A stretch of DNA of 58,394 nucleotides from Roseivivax sp. GX 12232 (GTDB lineage Bacteria > Pseudomonadota > Alphaproteobacteria > Rhodobacterales > Rhodobacteraceae): the NCBI RefSeq assembly GCF_021272185.1, contig NZ_JAJSEC010000014.1:1-58394 (forward strand), written 5' to 3'. Made by a program: the position numbers and the translations under genes. The notes under the pieces are model-generated. The model had not been told where the DNA came from. It worked only from the letters and a program-made list of their open reading frames with translations, and made no database searches. Of the stretch, positions 42,371 through 51,766 are shown one piece after another. The first letter of the stretch is position 1, and each line of letters opens with the position of its first letter.

Positions 42371-43567
42371 ATGTCGCTTGCCCACGGCCGCCCCTATCTT
42401 GCCATCCCCGGCCCCTCGGTCATGCCCGATGCGGTGCTGCAGGCCATGCATCGCGCCTCGCCCAATATCTACGAGGGCGAGCTGGTCGAGATGGTCGCGG
42501 GCATCGCGCCGGACCTCAAGCGGGTGGCCTGCACCGAAGGCCATGTGGCGATCTATATCGCCAATGGCCACGGTACCTGGGAGGCGGCGCTGGCCAATGT
42601 CGCCATGCCCGGCGAGCGGGTGCTGGTCTGCGCCACCGGGCGCTTCGGCCACGGCTGGGCCGAGATGGCCGAGCGCATGGGCATCGAGGCCGAGATCCTC
42701 GAGTTCGGCCGCCAGGCGCCGATCGACCCCGAGGCGCTGAAGGCCCGGCTGGCCAAGGACGCGGGCCAGGAGATCAAGGCGGTCCTGACGGTCCATACCG
42801 ACACCTCCAGCTCGGCGCGCTCGGACATCGCCGAATGCCGGCGGGTGCTCGAGGAGGTCGGCCATCCGGCGCTTCTCATGGTGGATTGCATCGCCTCGCT
42901 GGGCTGCGACCGCTACGAGATGGACCTCTGGGGCGCGGATGTGACCATCACCGCCTCGCAGAAGGGGCTCATGGTGCCGCCGGGCCTGGGCTTTGTCTTC
43001 TTCAACGACCGCGCCGCCGAGGTGCGTCGCGCCATGCCGCGGGTCTCGCGCTACTGGGACTGGAGCGAGCGCGCCGCGCCCGAGATGTTCTACCAGTATT
43101 TCGGCGGCACCGCGCCGACGCATCACCTCTACGGGCTGCGCGCCGCGCTGGACCTGATCCACGACGAGGGGCTCGAGGCGGTCTGGGCGCGCCACGCGGT
43201 CCTGGCCCGCGCGATCTGGGCCGCGGCCGAGGTCTGGGGCGAAGAGGGGCCCCTGCGGCTCAACATTCCCGATCCCGCGCATCGCAGCCACGCGGTTACC
43301 GCGCTGCGGCTCGGGGCGCCGCATGGCGCGCGGCTCCGGGCCTGGACGGCGGAACAGGCGGGCGTGACGCTGGGCATCGGGCTCGGCATGTCCGAGGAGG
43401 GCGACCCCAAGGGCGAGGGCTTCTTCCGCTTCGGCCACATGGGCCATGTGAACGCCCATATGATCCTGGGGCTCCTGGGCACGGTCGAGGCCGGGCTTTC
43501 GGCGCTTGGCGTGCCGCATGGGCCGGGCGGCGTCTCGGCGGCGGCGCGGGTGATCGCGGGGGGCTGA
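42371..43567 (+). CDS. Class V aminotransferase, SgaA/AGXT-like
   Basis: A PLP enzyme of 398 residues of the serine-glyoxylate / alanine-glyoxylate aminotransferase group. The Schiff-base Lys is Lys198 in TASQKGLMVPPG. Other family stretches are YLAIPGPSVMPDAVLQAMH at the start, VDCIASLGCDRYEMD near 175, and FRFGHMGHVNAHM near 357. It could serve glyoxylate, serine or purine-derived ureidoglycine transamination; no neighbour decides. It has its own upstream region with a run of nine C just before the start, divergent from the phosphatase gene. Confidence 0.87.
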   Translation: MSLAHGRPYLAIPGPSVMPDAVLQAMHRASPNIYEGELVEMVAGIAPDLKRVACTEGHVAIYIANGHGTWEAALANVAMPGERVLVCATGRFGHGWAEMAERMGIEAEILEFGRQAPIDPEALKARLAKDAGQEIKAVLTVHTDTSSSARSDIAECRRVLEEVGHPALLMVDCIASLGCDRYEMDLWGADVTITASQKGLMVPPGLGFVFFNDRAAEVRRAMPRVSRYWDWSERAAPEMFYQYFGGTAPTHHLYGLRAALDLIHDEGLEAVWARHAVLARAIWAAAEVWGEEGPLRLNIPDPAHRSHAVTALRLGAPHGARLRAWTAEQAGVTLGIGLGMSEEGDPKGEGFFRFGHMGHVNAHMILGLLGTVEAGLSALGVPHGPGGVSAAARVIAGG

Positions 43568-43572
43568 GGCGC

Positions 43573-43752
43573 TCAGGCGCGGCGGGCGGCCAGCCGTGAG
43601 ACCCCGAGGTTCAGAAGCCAGCCCAGCAGCAGCACCACCGGCAGGCCGAAGACAACCTGCACCACGGCGAAGATCCAGAACAGGTTGATCCCGCCCATGA
43701 TGAGCGCCGCGGTGGTGTAATCCGGTGCCCGGCCGGGCGGCCTGTCGCGCAT
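43573..43752 (-). CDS. 59-residue two-helix membrane protein
   Basis: A short gene read from the sequence. It encodes MRDRPPGRAPDY, then two hydrophobic segments (about 14-33 and 35-50, the second with FGLPVVLLLGWLL), and a basic tail ending RLAARRA. The codons show the high-GC third position of core genes, and an AGAG-rich stretch precedes the ATG. It faces the aminotransferase gene tail to tail. I recall similar orphan small membrane proteins in Rhodobacterales but know no function. Confidence 0.6.
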   Translation of the reverse strand: MRDRPPGRAPDYTTAALIMGGINLFWIFAVVQVVFGLPVVLLLGWLLNLGVSRLAARRA

Positions 43753-43843
43753 CGCTCTCTCCCGCGTCTCGACGGGGAAACGATAACGCCACGGCGGAAT
43801 TTGGGAAGGGGGCGGTCTGCCCCCGGACCGCGCTTAAGGCGCT

Positions 43844-44965
43844 TCAGCCCTCCGCCGTCTCCCGCACGTCGGCCAGCGCCAAGGGCAGCATCTCGGCCAG
43901 CACGTCGAGATCCTCGGGCGTGCCGCAGCTCACCCGGATGCAGCGGTTCTGCGGCGCGTCGAAGGGCATCCGCACGAAGACCCCGCGCGCCACCAGTGCA
44001 TCCAGCACCGCCTTGGCGAAGGCGCCGTCGCCGCCGCAGTCGATGGTGACGAAATTCGTCGCCGAGGGCAGGGCGGTCAGCCCGTTGGCCGCGGCGATCT
44101 TGGCGATCCGCTCCTTGGCCTTGGCGACCCCGGCGCGCACCTCCTCGAGCCAGACCCGGTCGTTGAGCGAGGCCAGTGCCGCCACCTGCGCGGGGCGGTT
44201 CATGCCGAAGTGGTCGCGCACCTTGTCGAAGGCCCGGATCAGCCCCGGCGCGCCGCAGGCATAGCCGACCCTGAGCCCCGCCAGCCCATGCGCCTTGGAG
44301 AAGGTCCGCATGCGGATTACCCGCGGGTCGTCGGGGTCGATGGCGGGCGCGGTGCCCGCGGGGCCGAACTCCACGTAGGCCTCGTCGAGCAGCAGCAGCG
44401 TGCCTTCGGGGATGCGGTCGAGCTGGGCGGCGATCTCCTCGCCGGACCACCAGCTGCCCATCGGATTGTCGGGATTGGCGAAATAGACCAGCTTCGCGCC
44501 GGTCTCCCGCGCGCGGTCGAGAAGCGCGGGCAGATCCTCGCGCTCGTCGGCGGCGAAAGGCACCTTGTGCAGCGTCCCGCCGAAGCCGTTCACATGGTAG
44601 TTGAAGGTCGGATAGGCGCCGAGGGTGGTCACCACCGGGTCGCCCGGCTCGATCAGGAGCCGCACCAGCACGCCCAGAAGCCCGTCGATGCCGGGGCCGA
44701 CCACGATGTTCTCGGGCCGGGCACCCATATCCTCTGCGAGCGCGCGGATCAGGTCGTGATTGGCCGAATCGGCGTATTTCCAGACCTCCGCCGCCTCGGC
44801 CTTGAGCGCCTCGACCGCGCGGGGCGAAGGGCCGAAGACCGACTCGTTGGCGCCGATGCGGGCGCGGAAGGGCTGGCCCATCTTTCGTTCCTGCGCCTCG
44901 GGGCCCACGAAGGGCACATCGGTGGGCAGGGTCTCGGCGAGGCGGGTGAATCTGGGTCCGGTCAT
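43844..44965 (-). CDS. HisC-like class I/II aminotransferase
   Basis: A PLP enzyme of 373 residues resembling histidinol-phosphate aminotransferase. It has ANESVFGPSPRAVEAL near 39-54, the FANPDNPMGSWW signature near 165, DEAYVEFG near 195, and TFSKAHGLAGLRVGY with the PLP Lys near 221. In Rhodobacterales a second HisC-like copy is common beside the true hisC, and the missing his operon here supports that. Amino donor and acceptor are unknown. The start is 35 bases from the next gene's stop on the same strand. Confidence 0.85.
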   Translation of the reverse strand: MTGPRFTRLAETLPTDVPFVGPEAQERKMGQPFRARIGANESVFGPSPRAVEALKAEAAEVWKYADSANHDLIRALAEDMGARPENIVVGPGIDGLLGVLVRLLIEPGDPVVTTLGAYPTFNYHVNGFGGTLHKVPFAADEREDLPALLDRARETGAKLVYFANPDNPMGSWWSGEEIAAQLDRIPEGTLLLLDEAYVEFGPAGTAPAIDPDDPRVIRMRTFSKAHGLAGLRVGYACGAPGLIRAFDKVRDHFGMNRPAQVAALASLNDRVWLEEVRAGVAKAKERIAKIAAANGLTALPSATNFVTIDCGGDGAFAKAVLDALVARGVFVRMPFDAPQNRCIRVSCGTPEDLDVLAEMLPLALADVRETAEG

Positions 44966-45004
44966 GCGCGCGAGTATGCAGTCCCGCGCCGGGGCGGCAA
45001 GGGG

Positions 45005-45331
45005 TCAGCGCCCGCGCAGCCGCGCCTCCTGCGCCATGGCGTGGCGCAGGCCCAGGTCGGCGACCCGGGCGCCCAGCCGGGCACGCTCTTCGGGGTCGGT
45101 GGCGCGCGCCAGGTCCGCCCGCGCGTCGCGCAACAGATTGCGCAGCTGCAGCTCCTCGGGCAGGGCGCCGGCCTCGGACATGATGCGATAGCCCGCGCGG
45201 GTCACCGGGTCGAGCCCGTCCGAGGTGTTGAGATCGGCGATCGGCCGGCCCGCGCCGGGCAGGTTGTCGAAGGCCCCGTCCTCGAGCGCGTCGAGCATCT
45301 TCTGTTCGGCGATGCGCGGGAAAAGCGACAT
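45005..45331 (-). CDS. DUF1992 / DnaJ-C28-like protein
   Basis: A cytoplasmic protein of 108 residues with the DUF1992 core (IAEQKMLDALEDGAFDNLPG at the start, then GAGRPI and a helical tail), the domain shared with eukaryotic DNAJC28. Function is unknown in bacteria. It precedes the HisC-like gene on the same strand by 39 bases and may be cotranscribed with it. Confidence 0.85.
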   Translation of the reverse strand: MSLFPRIAEQKMLDALEDGAFDNLPGAGRPIADLNTSDGLDPVTRAGYRIMSEAGALPEELQLRNLLRDARADLARATDPEERARLGARVADLGLRHAMAQEARLRGR

Positions 45332-45405
45332 GCGGGGGGTGTCCTTGTCTCGAGAGGGCGGTCCGTCGGGCCGCGCCTCAGCCTAGCGCGATCCGCACCG
45401 CCCGC

Positions 45406-46047
45406 TCAACGGGCCAGAACCGGGTCTTCGCGGATGTGGCTGCCGTCCTCGATGGCATGCACCAGGAAATGCGCCACATCGGCGCGCGAGATCAGCCCCA
45501 TGCGCCAGTCCTCGGGGCGCGAGAGCACCTTGTAGCGCCCGGTCATCGGGCGCTTGGTCAGGATCACCGGGCGGGCGATGGTCCAGTCGAGATCCGTGGC
45601 AGTGACCATCTCTTCCTGGCGGGTCTTGTCCTTGTAGGGCTCGCCCAGAAGGAAGGAATGGCCCATCCGCTCCAGCGTGGACAGCGCCGAGATCGAGCGC
45701 CCGGCGCCGATGCCGGTCACGATCAAGAGCCGCTTTGGCCCGGCCTCGCGCATCAGCGGCAGAAGCGCCTCGGTCGCCCGCGAGAACAGGCTGACCGGCT
45801 TCCAGAGCATCGAGAGGCTCTCCTTGATGCCGAGCGCGCTGACCACCGCGTCGACGCCTTCGAGCGCGGGCGCCAGGTCCTCCGCCGAGGTGGCATCGCC
45901 CGCCCAGGGCAGGAGCCGCTCGTGCTCATAGGTCATCTCGCCCGCGCCGCGCGCGAAGGCGCGCACCTCGTGGCCCCGCTCCAGGGCGTATTTCACCACC
46001 TCGAAGCCGATGCCCTTGGTGGCGCCGATCACCAGAATCCGCGTCAT
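45406..46047 (-). CDS. NAD(P)-binding NmrA/SDR-like protein
   Basis: A protein of 213 residues with an N-terminal Rossmann motif (ILVIGATKGIGFEVVKYAL) and the atypical short-chain dehydrogenase plan. It includes VDAVVSALGIKESLS near 70 and TDLDWTIARPVILTKRPMTG near 155, as in NAD(P)H-binding YwnB/NmrA proteins. The start at 46047 has AGGCAGGAC upstream; the longer frame to 46140 begins in AT-poor leader sequence without homology. Probably a redox-sensing or oxidoreductase role; the substrate is not evident. Confidence 0.82.
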   Translation of the reverse strand: MTRILVIGATKGIGFEVVKYALERGHEVRAFARGAGEMTYEHERLLPWAGDATSAEDLAPALEGVDAVVSALGIKESLSMLWKPVSLFSRATEALLPLMREAGPKRLLIVTGIGAGRSISALSTLERMGHSFLLGEPYKDKTRQEEMVTATDLDWTIARPVILTKRPMTGRYKVLSRPEDWRMGLISRADVAHFLVHAIEDGSHIREDPVLAR

Positions 46048-46169
46048 GTCCTGCCTCTTCGTCGCTTGCCCCAAAGCTAAGCGCGCGGGCGCCGAAGAAA
46101 AGGCGGGGGCGCGCTTGACCCTCGTGGGTTTAGCGATCACCTAGGCCCGAACGGCAGGAGTGGAGTGCC

Positions 46170-47456
46170 ATGGCCCGACGCACCGCGCCCTTCGCGGGCT
46201 TCGAATGGATGATCGCCTGGCGCTATCTGCGCGCCAAACGCGCCGAAGGCGGGGTCAGCGTGATGACCTGGATCAGCCTTGTCGGCATCACGCTCGCGGT
46301 CTTCGCGCTGATCGCCACGCTGGCGGTGCGCTCGGGTTTCCGGGCCGAGTTCGTCGACACGATCCTGGGCGCCAATGCCCATGTCACGGTCTACACCCAG
46401 GGCGAGATCGACGAGGCCGGCAACGCCAGCCGCACCTTCGCGGAGTTCGACGACCGCGCCGCACGGGTGGCCGAGGTCGAGGGTGTCATCCATGCCGCCC
46501 CGATCGTGCGCGGCCAGGTCATGGCCAATGCCGGCGGGCGCAACTCCGGCGTCGAGGTCTTCGGGATGCGCGCCGAGGACCTGCAATCGCTGCCCCGGAT
46601 CGTCGATCCCGAGACCGGGCGCGGGGACATTTCCGACTACGAGAGCGGCATCGCCATCGGCTCGGGCGTGGCCCGCGAGCTGGGCGTCGACCTCGGCGAC
46701 CAGGTCAAGCTGATCTCGCCCGACGGGGTGAAGACCGCCTTCGGCCAGAGCCCGCGGGTGAAGTCCTACGACGTGGTCTACATCTTCTCGGCCGGGCGCT
46801 ACGACATCGACCGCACGCGGGTCTACATGCCCTTCTCTGAGGCGCAGCTCTACTTCAACCGCGAGGGCCAGGCCGACGAGATCGAGGTCATGCTCGCCGA
46901 CCCCGAGGAGGCCGCCGCCTACCGCCCGGCGATCCAGGCCGCCGCGGGCGCGGGCACCTACCTCTGGACCTGGGAGGACGCCTCGGGCGGCTTCCTCTCG
47001 GCGCTCGAGGTCGAGGACAACGTGATGTTCGTGATCCTCTCGATCCTGGTGCTGATCGCGGCGATGAACATCACCTCGGGGCTGATCATGCTGGTCAAGA
47101 ACAAGGGCCGCGACATCGGCATCTTGCGCACCATGGGCCTGACCGAGGGCGCGGTGCTGCGGGTCTTCTTCATCTGCGGCGCCTTCACCGGGATCATCGG
47201 CACGGTGGCCGGGGTGATCCTCGGCTGTCTTTTCGCAGTCTACATCGACCCGATCTTCTCAGCGGTGAACTACTTGGCCGGCGGCGGGGTCTGGGACCCC
47301 TCGGTGCGCGGGCTCTACCAGCTGCCCGCCAAGCTCGAGGCGGGCGACGTGCTTTCCGCAGTGGCGCTGTCGCTGGGGCTGTCCTTCGTGGTCACGATCT
47401 TCCCCGCGCGCCGGGCGGCGCGCATGAACCCGGTGGAGGCCCTGCGCTATGAGTGA
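46170..47456 (+). CDS. lolC: Lipoprotein-releasing permease LolC/E
   Basis: An inner-membrane permease of 428 residues of the LolCDE complex, which extracts lipoproteins from the inner membrane for transfer to the outer membrane. It has one N-terminal helix (about 30-52, [20 protein letters not shown]), a large periplasmic domain (about 55-280), and three C-terminal helices. [21 protein letters not shown] is the family hallmark near 305. Only one permease gene precedes lolD, so it probably works as a homodimer, as in bacteria with a single LolF. The stop lies 8 bases inside lolD. Confidence 0.93.
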   Translation: MARRTAPFAGFEWMIAWRYLRAKRAEGGVSVMTWISLVGITLAVFALIATLAVRSGFRAEFVDTILGANAHVTVYTQGEIDEAGNASRTFAEFDDRAARVAEVEGVIHAAPIVRGQVMANAGGRNSGVEVFGMRAEDLQSLPRIVDPETGRGDISDYESGIAIGSGVARELGVDLGDQVKLISPDGVKTAFGQSPRVKSYDVVYIFSAGRYDIDRTRVYMPFSEAQLYFNREGQADEIEVMLADPEEAAAYRPAIQAAAGAGTYLWTWEDASGGFLSALEVEDNVMFVILSILVLIAAMNITSGLIMLVKNKGRDIGILRTMGLTEGAVLRVFFICGAFTGIIGTVAGVILGCLFAVYIDPIFSAVNYLAGGGVWDPSVRGLYQLPAKLEAGDVLSAVALSLGLSFVVTIFPARRAARMNPVEALRYE

Positions 47457-48135
47457 GCCGACGCTGAGCCTTGAGGGCATCGTCAAGACCTACAACAAGG
47501 GCCTGCCGGGCGAGGTGCAGGTCCTGCGCGAGGTCGACCTGAGTGTCGCCCCCGGCGAGGTCGTGGCGCTGGTCGCGCCCTCGGGCGCGGGCAAGTCCAC
47601 GCTTCTGCATATGGCGGGGCTTCTCGACACGCCCGACGCGGGCCGGGTCGCCATCGGCGGGGCGGATATGACCGGCGCCAGCGACCGCGCGCGCACCCGG
47701 ATGCGCCGCGAGGCGGTGGGCTTCGTCTACCAGTTCCATCACCTCTTGCCCGAGTTCACCGCCGCCGAGAACGTGATCCTGCCGCAGCTCGCCAATGGCA
47801 CCGAACGCAGCGCGGCGCAGGACCGCGCGCGCAGCCTTCTCGACAGCGTCGGCATCGGCGCGCGGGCCGATCACCGCCCGGCGGCGCTGTCGGGCGGCGA
47901 GCAGCAGCGCGTCGCCTTCTGCCGCGCCATGGCCAATGGCCCGCGCCTGCTTCTGGCGGACGAGCCGACCGGCAACCTCGACCCCGAGACCTCCGACAAG
48001 GTCTTCGACGCGCTCATGCATCTGGTGCGCGAGACCGGCCTCTCGGCGCTGATCGCCACCCACAACCACACGCTGGCGCGGCGCATGGACCGGCAGGTCC
48101 GGCTCGACCAGGGGCGGCTCGGCGCCTTCGCCTGA
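47449..48135 (+). CDS. lolD: Lipoprotein-releasing ATPase LolD
   Basis: An ABC ATPase of 228 residues that powers lipoprotein release. Walker A is APSGAGKST near 43-51, the signature is [14 protein letters not shown] near 146, and Walker B is [12 protein letters not shown] near 167, in the LolD/MacB style. It overlaps the permease gene by 8 bases, so both are translated together. A terminator follows 28 bases after the stop. Confidence 0.95.
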   Translation: MSEPTLSLEGIVKTYNKGLPGEVQVLREVDLSVAPGEVVALVAPSGAGKSTLLHMAGLLDTPDAGRVAIGGADMTGASDRARTRMRREAVGFVYQFHHLLPEFTAAENVILPQLANGTERSAAQDRARSLLDSVGIGARADHRPAALSGGEQQRVAFCRAMANGPRLLLADEPTGNLDPETSDKVFDALMHLVRETGLSALIATHNHTLARRMDRQVRLDQGRLGAFA

Positions 48136-48163
48136 ACCGACCCGTCGCGGCGAATTATCGAGG

Positions 48164-48191
48164 ACCCCGCGCCACTTGCGCGGGGTTCTTT
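48164..48191 (+). terminator. Terminator after lolD
   Basis: Stem ACCCCGCG/CGCGGGGT with a CCACTTG loop, followed by TCTTTC. It closes the lol operon. Confidence 0.8.
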
Positions 48192-48311
48192 CATTGGCCC
48201 GCGCAAATTGCTGTAAACCCGAAACATTCCTTCGCATCGGCCCGAACTGGGCAAAGTTCGGCCATATTCAAACCGGATAAACAGGGGGCACGACACCTGC
48301 GAGGGCGAGAT

Positions 48312-49097
48312 ATGTCGCTTGAACTGATCTTTGCACTGGTGGCTCTCACGCCCCTGGCCCTGGGAACGGGGCTCTTGGGCATTGGCGACGGCGGCGAGGA
48401 GGAAGAGGACTTCTCGGGCGATATGGAACCCGAGAGCGACACCTTCCAGGACGTGGGCATGCTCGACATCAACCTCGAGGGCACCGACGAGGCGGATTCC
48501 CTTGAAGGCACCGACGACCAGGAGATCGCCAACCTCCTAGCCGACGACGATTTCATCGACGCGCTGGGGGGTGACGACTCGATCCTGGGCGGCCTTGGCG
48601 ACGACACCATCGAGGGCGGCGAAGGCGACGATCTGCTTTACGGCGAAGAGGGCGACGACGAGATCTTCGGCGCGCTCGGCGACGACACGATCGCCGGCGG
48701 CAGCGGCGCGGACCTCCTCTCGGGCGGCGCGGGCAACGACGTGCTGGGCGACGGCGCGGGCCGCGACAGCGACGAGGACGCCGACACGCTCGAGGGCGGC
48801 GAGGGCGATGACCTCCTCTACATGGGCGCCGGCGACAGCGGCACCGGCGGCGACGGCGTCGACACCTTCGCGGTCGACGGCTCCGCCGCGATCACCGACT
48901 TCGACGCCGAGGAGGACCAGCTGGTCATCCGCTACGACATGGAGCCCGCGCCCGAGGTCGAGAGCCAGCAGGTGACCTCGCAGGGCGTGGTGCTGAACCT
49001 CTCGGACGGAACGACGATCACGCTCGACGGTCTGACCGAAGAGGTGCCGCTCGACCGGATCGCCTTCATGGGGCCCGAGGGCGCCGAGGCGCTCTGA
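48312..49097 (+). CDS. RTX-type calcium-binding protein
   Basis: A protein of 261 residues. A short hydrophobic N-terminus (about 4-24, LIFALVALTPLALGTGLLGI) precedes an acidic linker. About six hemolysin-type repeats GGxGDDxLxG run from about 85 to 170 and would bind calcium in a beta-roll. The C-terminal part is beta-rich with DFDAEEDQLVIRYD. The net charge is very negative. The N-terminal segment suggests membrane anchoring or an unusual export route rather than plain type I secretion. Neither a partner transporter nor a catalytic domain is visible. The family is common in roseobacters; role unknown. Confidence 0.83.
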   Translation: MSLELIFALVALTPLALGTGLLGIGDGGEEEEDFSGDMEPESDTFQDVGMLDINLEGTDEADSLEGTDDQEIANLLADDDFIDALGGDDSILGGLGDDTIEGGEGDDLLYGEEGDDEIFGALGDDTIAGGSGADLLSGGAGNDVLGDGAGRDSDEDADTLEGGEGDDLLYMGAGDSGTGGDGVDTFAVDGSAAITDFDAEEDQLVIRYDMEPAPEVESQQVTSQGVVLNLSDGTTITLDGLTEEVPLDRIAFMGPEGAEAL

Positions 49098-49131
49098 GCG
49101 CCGGCCCGGAGGCGAACTTGCTTACCCATCG

Positions 49132-49152
49132 GCCCGCCCATGGCGGGCTTTT
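49132..49152 (+). terminator. Terminator after RTX-type gene
   Basis: Stem GCCCGCC/GGCGGGC with a three-base loop, followed by TTTT, 35 bases after the stop. Confidence 0.8.
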
Positions 49153-49371
49153 CTGTGTCTCGGGCCTGCGGACGGTGGGCTGTCACACGCTCTGACCCGC
49201 AGGCACGGGTCTTTGCCCGCAGCCGCCCGCCGAGGGGCGGGCTTCGCACCGGCCCGCCGCGGCTCATCCCGAGCGCCTCTCCGCCCAAGCCAAAGCTTCT
49301 CACTCAATCGTTCCTCGCTGAAACAGCTTGCGGCCCTAAGCTCCTGCGCGTCACCGAACTGGAGGAGCATC

Positions 49372-50034
49372 ATGCCGACCCACATCTCCCGCATCCCGGC
49401 CCTCGCGGGCCTTCTGGCCGTCCTGGGCCTTGCCGCGCCGCTTCAGGCCGCGCAGGTGCCCTTCAACGACAGCTGGAAGGTGCAGCGCTTCTCGCTCTTC
49501 TCGGGCAACGACTACGGCTTCGGCGGCGACAGCCTGTCGGTGGCCTCGGACGGCACCGTCTCGATCGCCTACCGCCCGCTCTCCGAAGGCGCCTGGGGCG
49601 CTGAGAGCGCCGGCTGGTCCTGGTCGGTCTCGCAGGGCGTCCCGGCGACGGATCTGACCCAGAAGGGCGGCGACGACCGCAACCTGGCGCTTTACTTCGT
49701 CTTCCTGCCCGAGGCCCGCGCCGAGGAGCTGAAGGGCGCCTCGATCACCCGGCTTCTGAACGAGGACGACATCCGCGCGCTGGTCTACGTCTGGGGCGGC
49801 GATCACGCCCGTGGTGCTGTGCTGCCGAGCCCCTACCTCGGCGCGCGCGGCAAGACCGTGGTGCTGCGCCCGGCGGGCACCGGCTCGCACCGCGAAAACG
49901 TCGATCTCGCGGCGGATTACGCCCGCGCCTTCGGCGGCAGCCCCGAGGCGCTGGTGGGCATCGCGGTCTCGGGCGACAGCGACGATACCGACAGCATGAT
50001 CCGCGCCGATGTCAGCGGTCTGACGGTGAACTGA
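49372..50034 (+). CDS. DUF3047 family exported protein
   Basis: A protein of 220 residues with a Sec signal peptide (about 1-27, ending LQAAQ). The mature DUF3047 domain has FNDSWKVQRFSLFSGNDY near the start, SAGWSWSV near 83 and LVYVWGGD near 140. GGAGGAG lies just before the start at 49372, which fits better than an upstream ATG in the same frame. DUF3047 proteins are periplasmic and of unknown function. The gene is transcribed toward the DMT gene, tail to tail. Confidence 0.87.
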   Translation: MPTHISRIPALAGLLAVLGLAAPLQAAQVPFNDSWKVQRFSLFSGNDYGFGGDSLSVASDGTVSIAYRPLSEGAWGAESAGWSWSVSQGVPATDLTQKGGDDRNLALYFVFLPEARAEELKGASITRLLNEDDIRALVYVWGGDHARGAVLPSPYLGARGKTVVLRPAGTGSHRENVDLAADYARAFGGSPEALVGIAVSGDSDDTDSMIRADVSGLTVN

Positions 50035-50047
50035 GAGGGCAGGGTGC

Positions 50048-50482
50048 TCAGGCGCGCTGGGTGATCCAGACGCCGAGCGCCATGACCGCGATCCCCGTCG
50101 CCCGCGTCAGCGTGAGCGGCGAGGGCCGCGCGCCGAAGAGCCCGAACTGGTCGATCAGCGCCGCCGAGATCAGCTGACCGATCAGCACGAAGAAGACCGC
50201 GTTCCCGACCCCGAACTGCGGCGCGATATAGGTGATCGAGAGCACGTAGAAGGCCACGAGGAGCCCGGCGAGGAAGAGGTGCCTCGGCGTGCCCGGCAGC
50301 TTCTGAAGTGCTGTCGGGCCGGTGATCAGGGTCACCATGGCCGCGGCCCCGAAGGCCACCACGAAGAGCACCGCCGCGGCCGCCGCGGGCGAGCCGATCC
50401 GCACCCCGAGCGCGGCATTGAGCGCGGCGAGGAGCGGGATGCCGATCCCGGCGAGCAGCATGATGGCGGCGTGATGGGCCAT
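50048..50482 (-). CDS. DMT-type permease YdcZ-like
   Basis: A membrane protein of 144 residues with five hydrophobic segments, of the DUF606/YdcZ branch of the drug/metabolite transporter superfamily. IGIPLLAALNAALGVRIGS is at the N-terminus, and GVGNAVFFVLIGQLISAALI is the conserved core near 90. Such five-helix proteins usually act as dimers, often from paired genes; only one copy is here. The start at 50482 is preceded by AAAAGGAGAC on its own strand. Substrate unknown. Confidence 0.85.
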   Translation of the reverse strand: MAHHAAIMLLAGIGIPLLAALNAALGVRIGSPAAAAAVLFVVAFGAAAMVTLITGPTALQKLPGTPRHLFLAGLLVAFYVLSITYIAPQFGVGNAVFFVLIGQLISAALIDQFGLFGARPSPLTLTRATGIAVMALGVWITQRA

Positions 50483-51292
50483 GGCGGTCTCCTTTTGCGC
50501 GCGACCCTGCCGCGTGGCGGGGCGGTTGTCACGGGGGGATTGTGGTGGGGGGGGTGTTTGGGTCTGGGCGGTTGAACGGAAGCAATGGGCCGATGGGCTG
50601 CGCGGGAGAACAATGATGCACTTCGGACCGCGCTCCAACCTTGCCCCCGGAACATGCCCGATTGGCCGGAAACGGCTCAGAAGTTGACGGCCTCGTCTCG
50701 CGCCGCGCACCAATTGAGCGCGAACAGCTCTAAAGGTGCCGGGCACAAATTGGGTGGAGAACTTCGAGCCGCACCCCGCGCGCCCTTTGCGCCCGAATAG
50801 CATCGAAGATGCCGGGCGCGCGCCGGACCGGCCCTATGGGCCGGCGCTCTTGTGGGTGGCGTGCTTAACTCGCCTCTAGCCCTGACCTTGCTGCCATAAA
50901 GCGCCCCGCTCAGAGAACGGCAGCGCCGGCCCCCGGTCCGGCGCGCGCCCTCTGGTGCGCGGGGTGGTGAGGGAGGCGGGACAAGTTGAAAACTGCGGCC
51001 CTCCGTGGGCGCTGGTGGTCTGGGTGATGGGCTCGGCTCCGGGTGCGCTTGGATGCAGGGCTCTTGCGCAGGATTGCTCCCAGCCGTGCCACTTATCGCG
51101 GGTCCGCCGCCGCAACCGCTCACTCGGACCGCGTCCCTCCGCCAACCTCCCCACTCCGCCCATCCAGCCCCCCCCCCAACCGTCCCACTCAGGCCACGCC
51201 CGCACCCATCCGCACCACCCAACCCGATCGAGGCTTGCGCCGCCCACCTCGCCGCGCCAGAGAATTGAACCGGAACAGCACAGGAGGGACCC
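50483..51292. other. Long intergenic region, no gene supported
   Basis: 810 bases between the divergent DMT and cytochrome genes. Frames exist on both strands but carry no motif, no ribosome binding site and no family resemblance. From about 51090 to 51250 the plus strand is strongly C-rich with runs of C, opposite to the GT-rich tract at 37800. The right end must hold the cytochrome promoter. Confidence 0.55.
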
Positions 51293-51763
51293 ATGCGCCG
51301 CACTATCATCGCCACTTTCGGTCTGGGTCTGAGCCTCGCGGCGCTGGCCGCCTGCGATCCCGGCAGCACCATGACCCCCGCCGCGGGAACCTCCGCCACC
51401 ACCACGAACGCCGCCATGCCCGGGCCCGCCGAGGGCGCGCGCCTCTACACCCAGTATTGCGCCACCTGTCACGGTGCGGACGGCAAGGGCGACGGACCCA
51501 TGGCGCGGGCCATGCGGGTGCCGCCGAAGAACCTCACGCTGCTCGCCGTTCGCTCGGGCGACAGCTTCCCCGCCGCGCGGGTGCTCTCGACCGTGGACGG
51601 CTACGCGCGTTCGGATCTCGACGGGCCGGGGATGCCGGAGTTCGGAGAGCTGCTCGCGGGCGACCTCGTGCCCTATGACAGCGGCGACGGGGTGGCGACG
51701 CCGACCCCGCGCAAGCTGGTCGCGCTGGTGGAATACCTGCGCTCGATCCAGGCCACGCGCTAG
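51293..51763 (+). CDS. Cytochrome c lipoprotein
   Basis: A protein of 156 residues with a lipoprotein signal peptide (lipobox LAAC, Cys21). After a Thr/Ala linker, a class I cytochrome c domain carries heme motif CATCH at 56-60. A likely axial Met is in GMPEFGELL near 114. It should be a membrane-tethered periplasmic electron carrier. GGAGGGAC lies before the ATG. No oxidase or dehydrogenase is adjacent, although the periplasmic GMC dehydrogenase elsewhere in the window would need such a partner. The pairing is speculative. Confidence 0.88.
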   Translation: MRRTIIATFGLGLSLAALAACDPGSTMTPAAGTSATTTNAAMPGPAEGARLYTQYCATCHGADGKGDGPMARAMRVPPKNLTLLAVRSGDSFPAARVLSTVDGYARSDLDGPGMPEFGELLAGDLVPYDSGDGVATPTPRKLVALVEYLRSIQATR

Positions 51764-51766
51764 GGC

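Noticed and set aside
39683-43792. 1,369-codon minus-strand frame suggesting a giant fusion
   Set aside because: Only 39683-41482 encodes a known protein (ABC exporter). Upstream it crosses the phosphatase gene in another frame and runs antisense to the class V aminotransferase, so the extension is a stop-free shadow.
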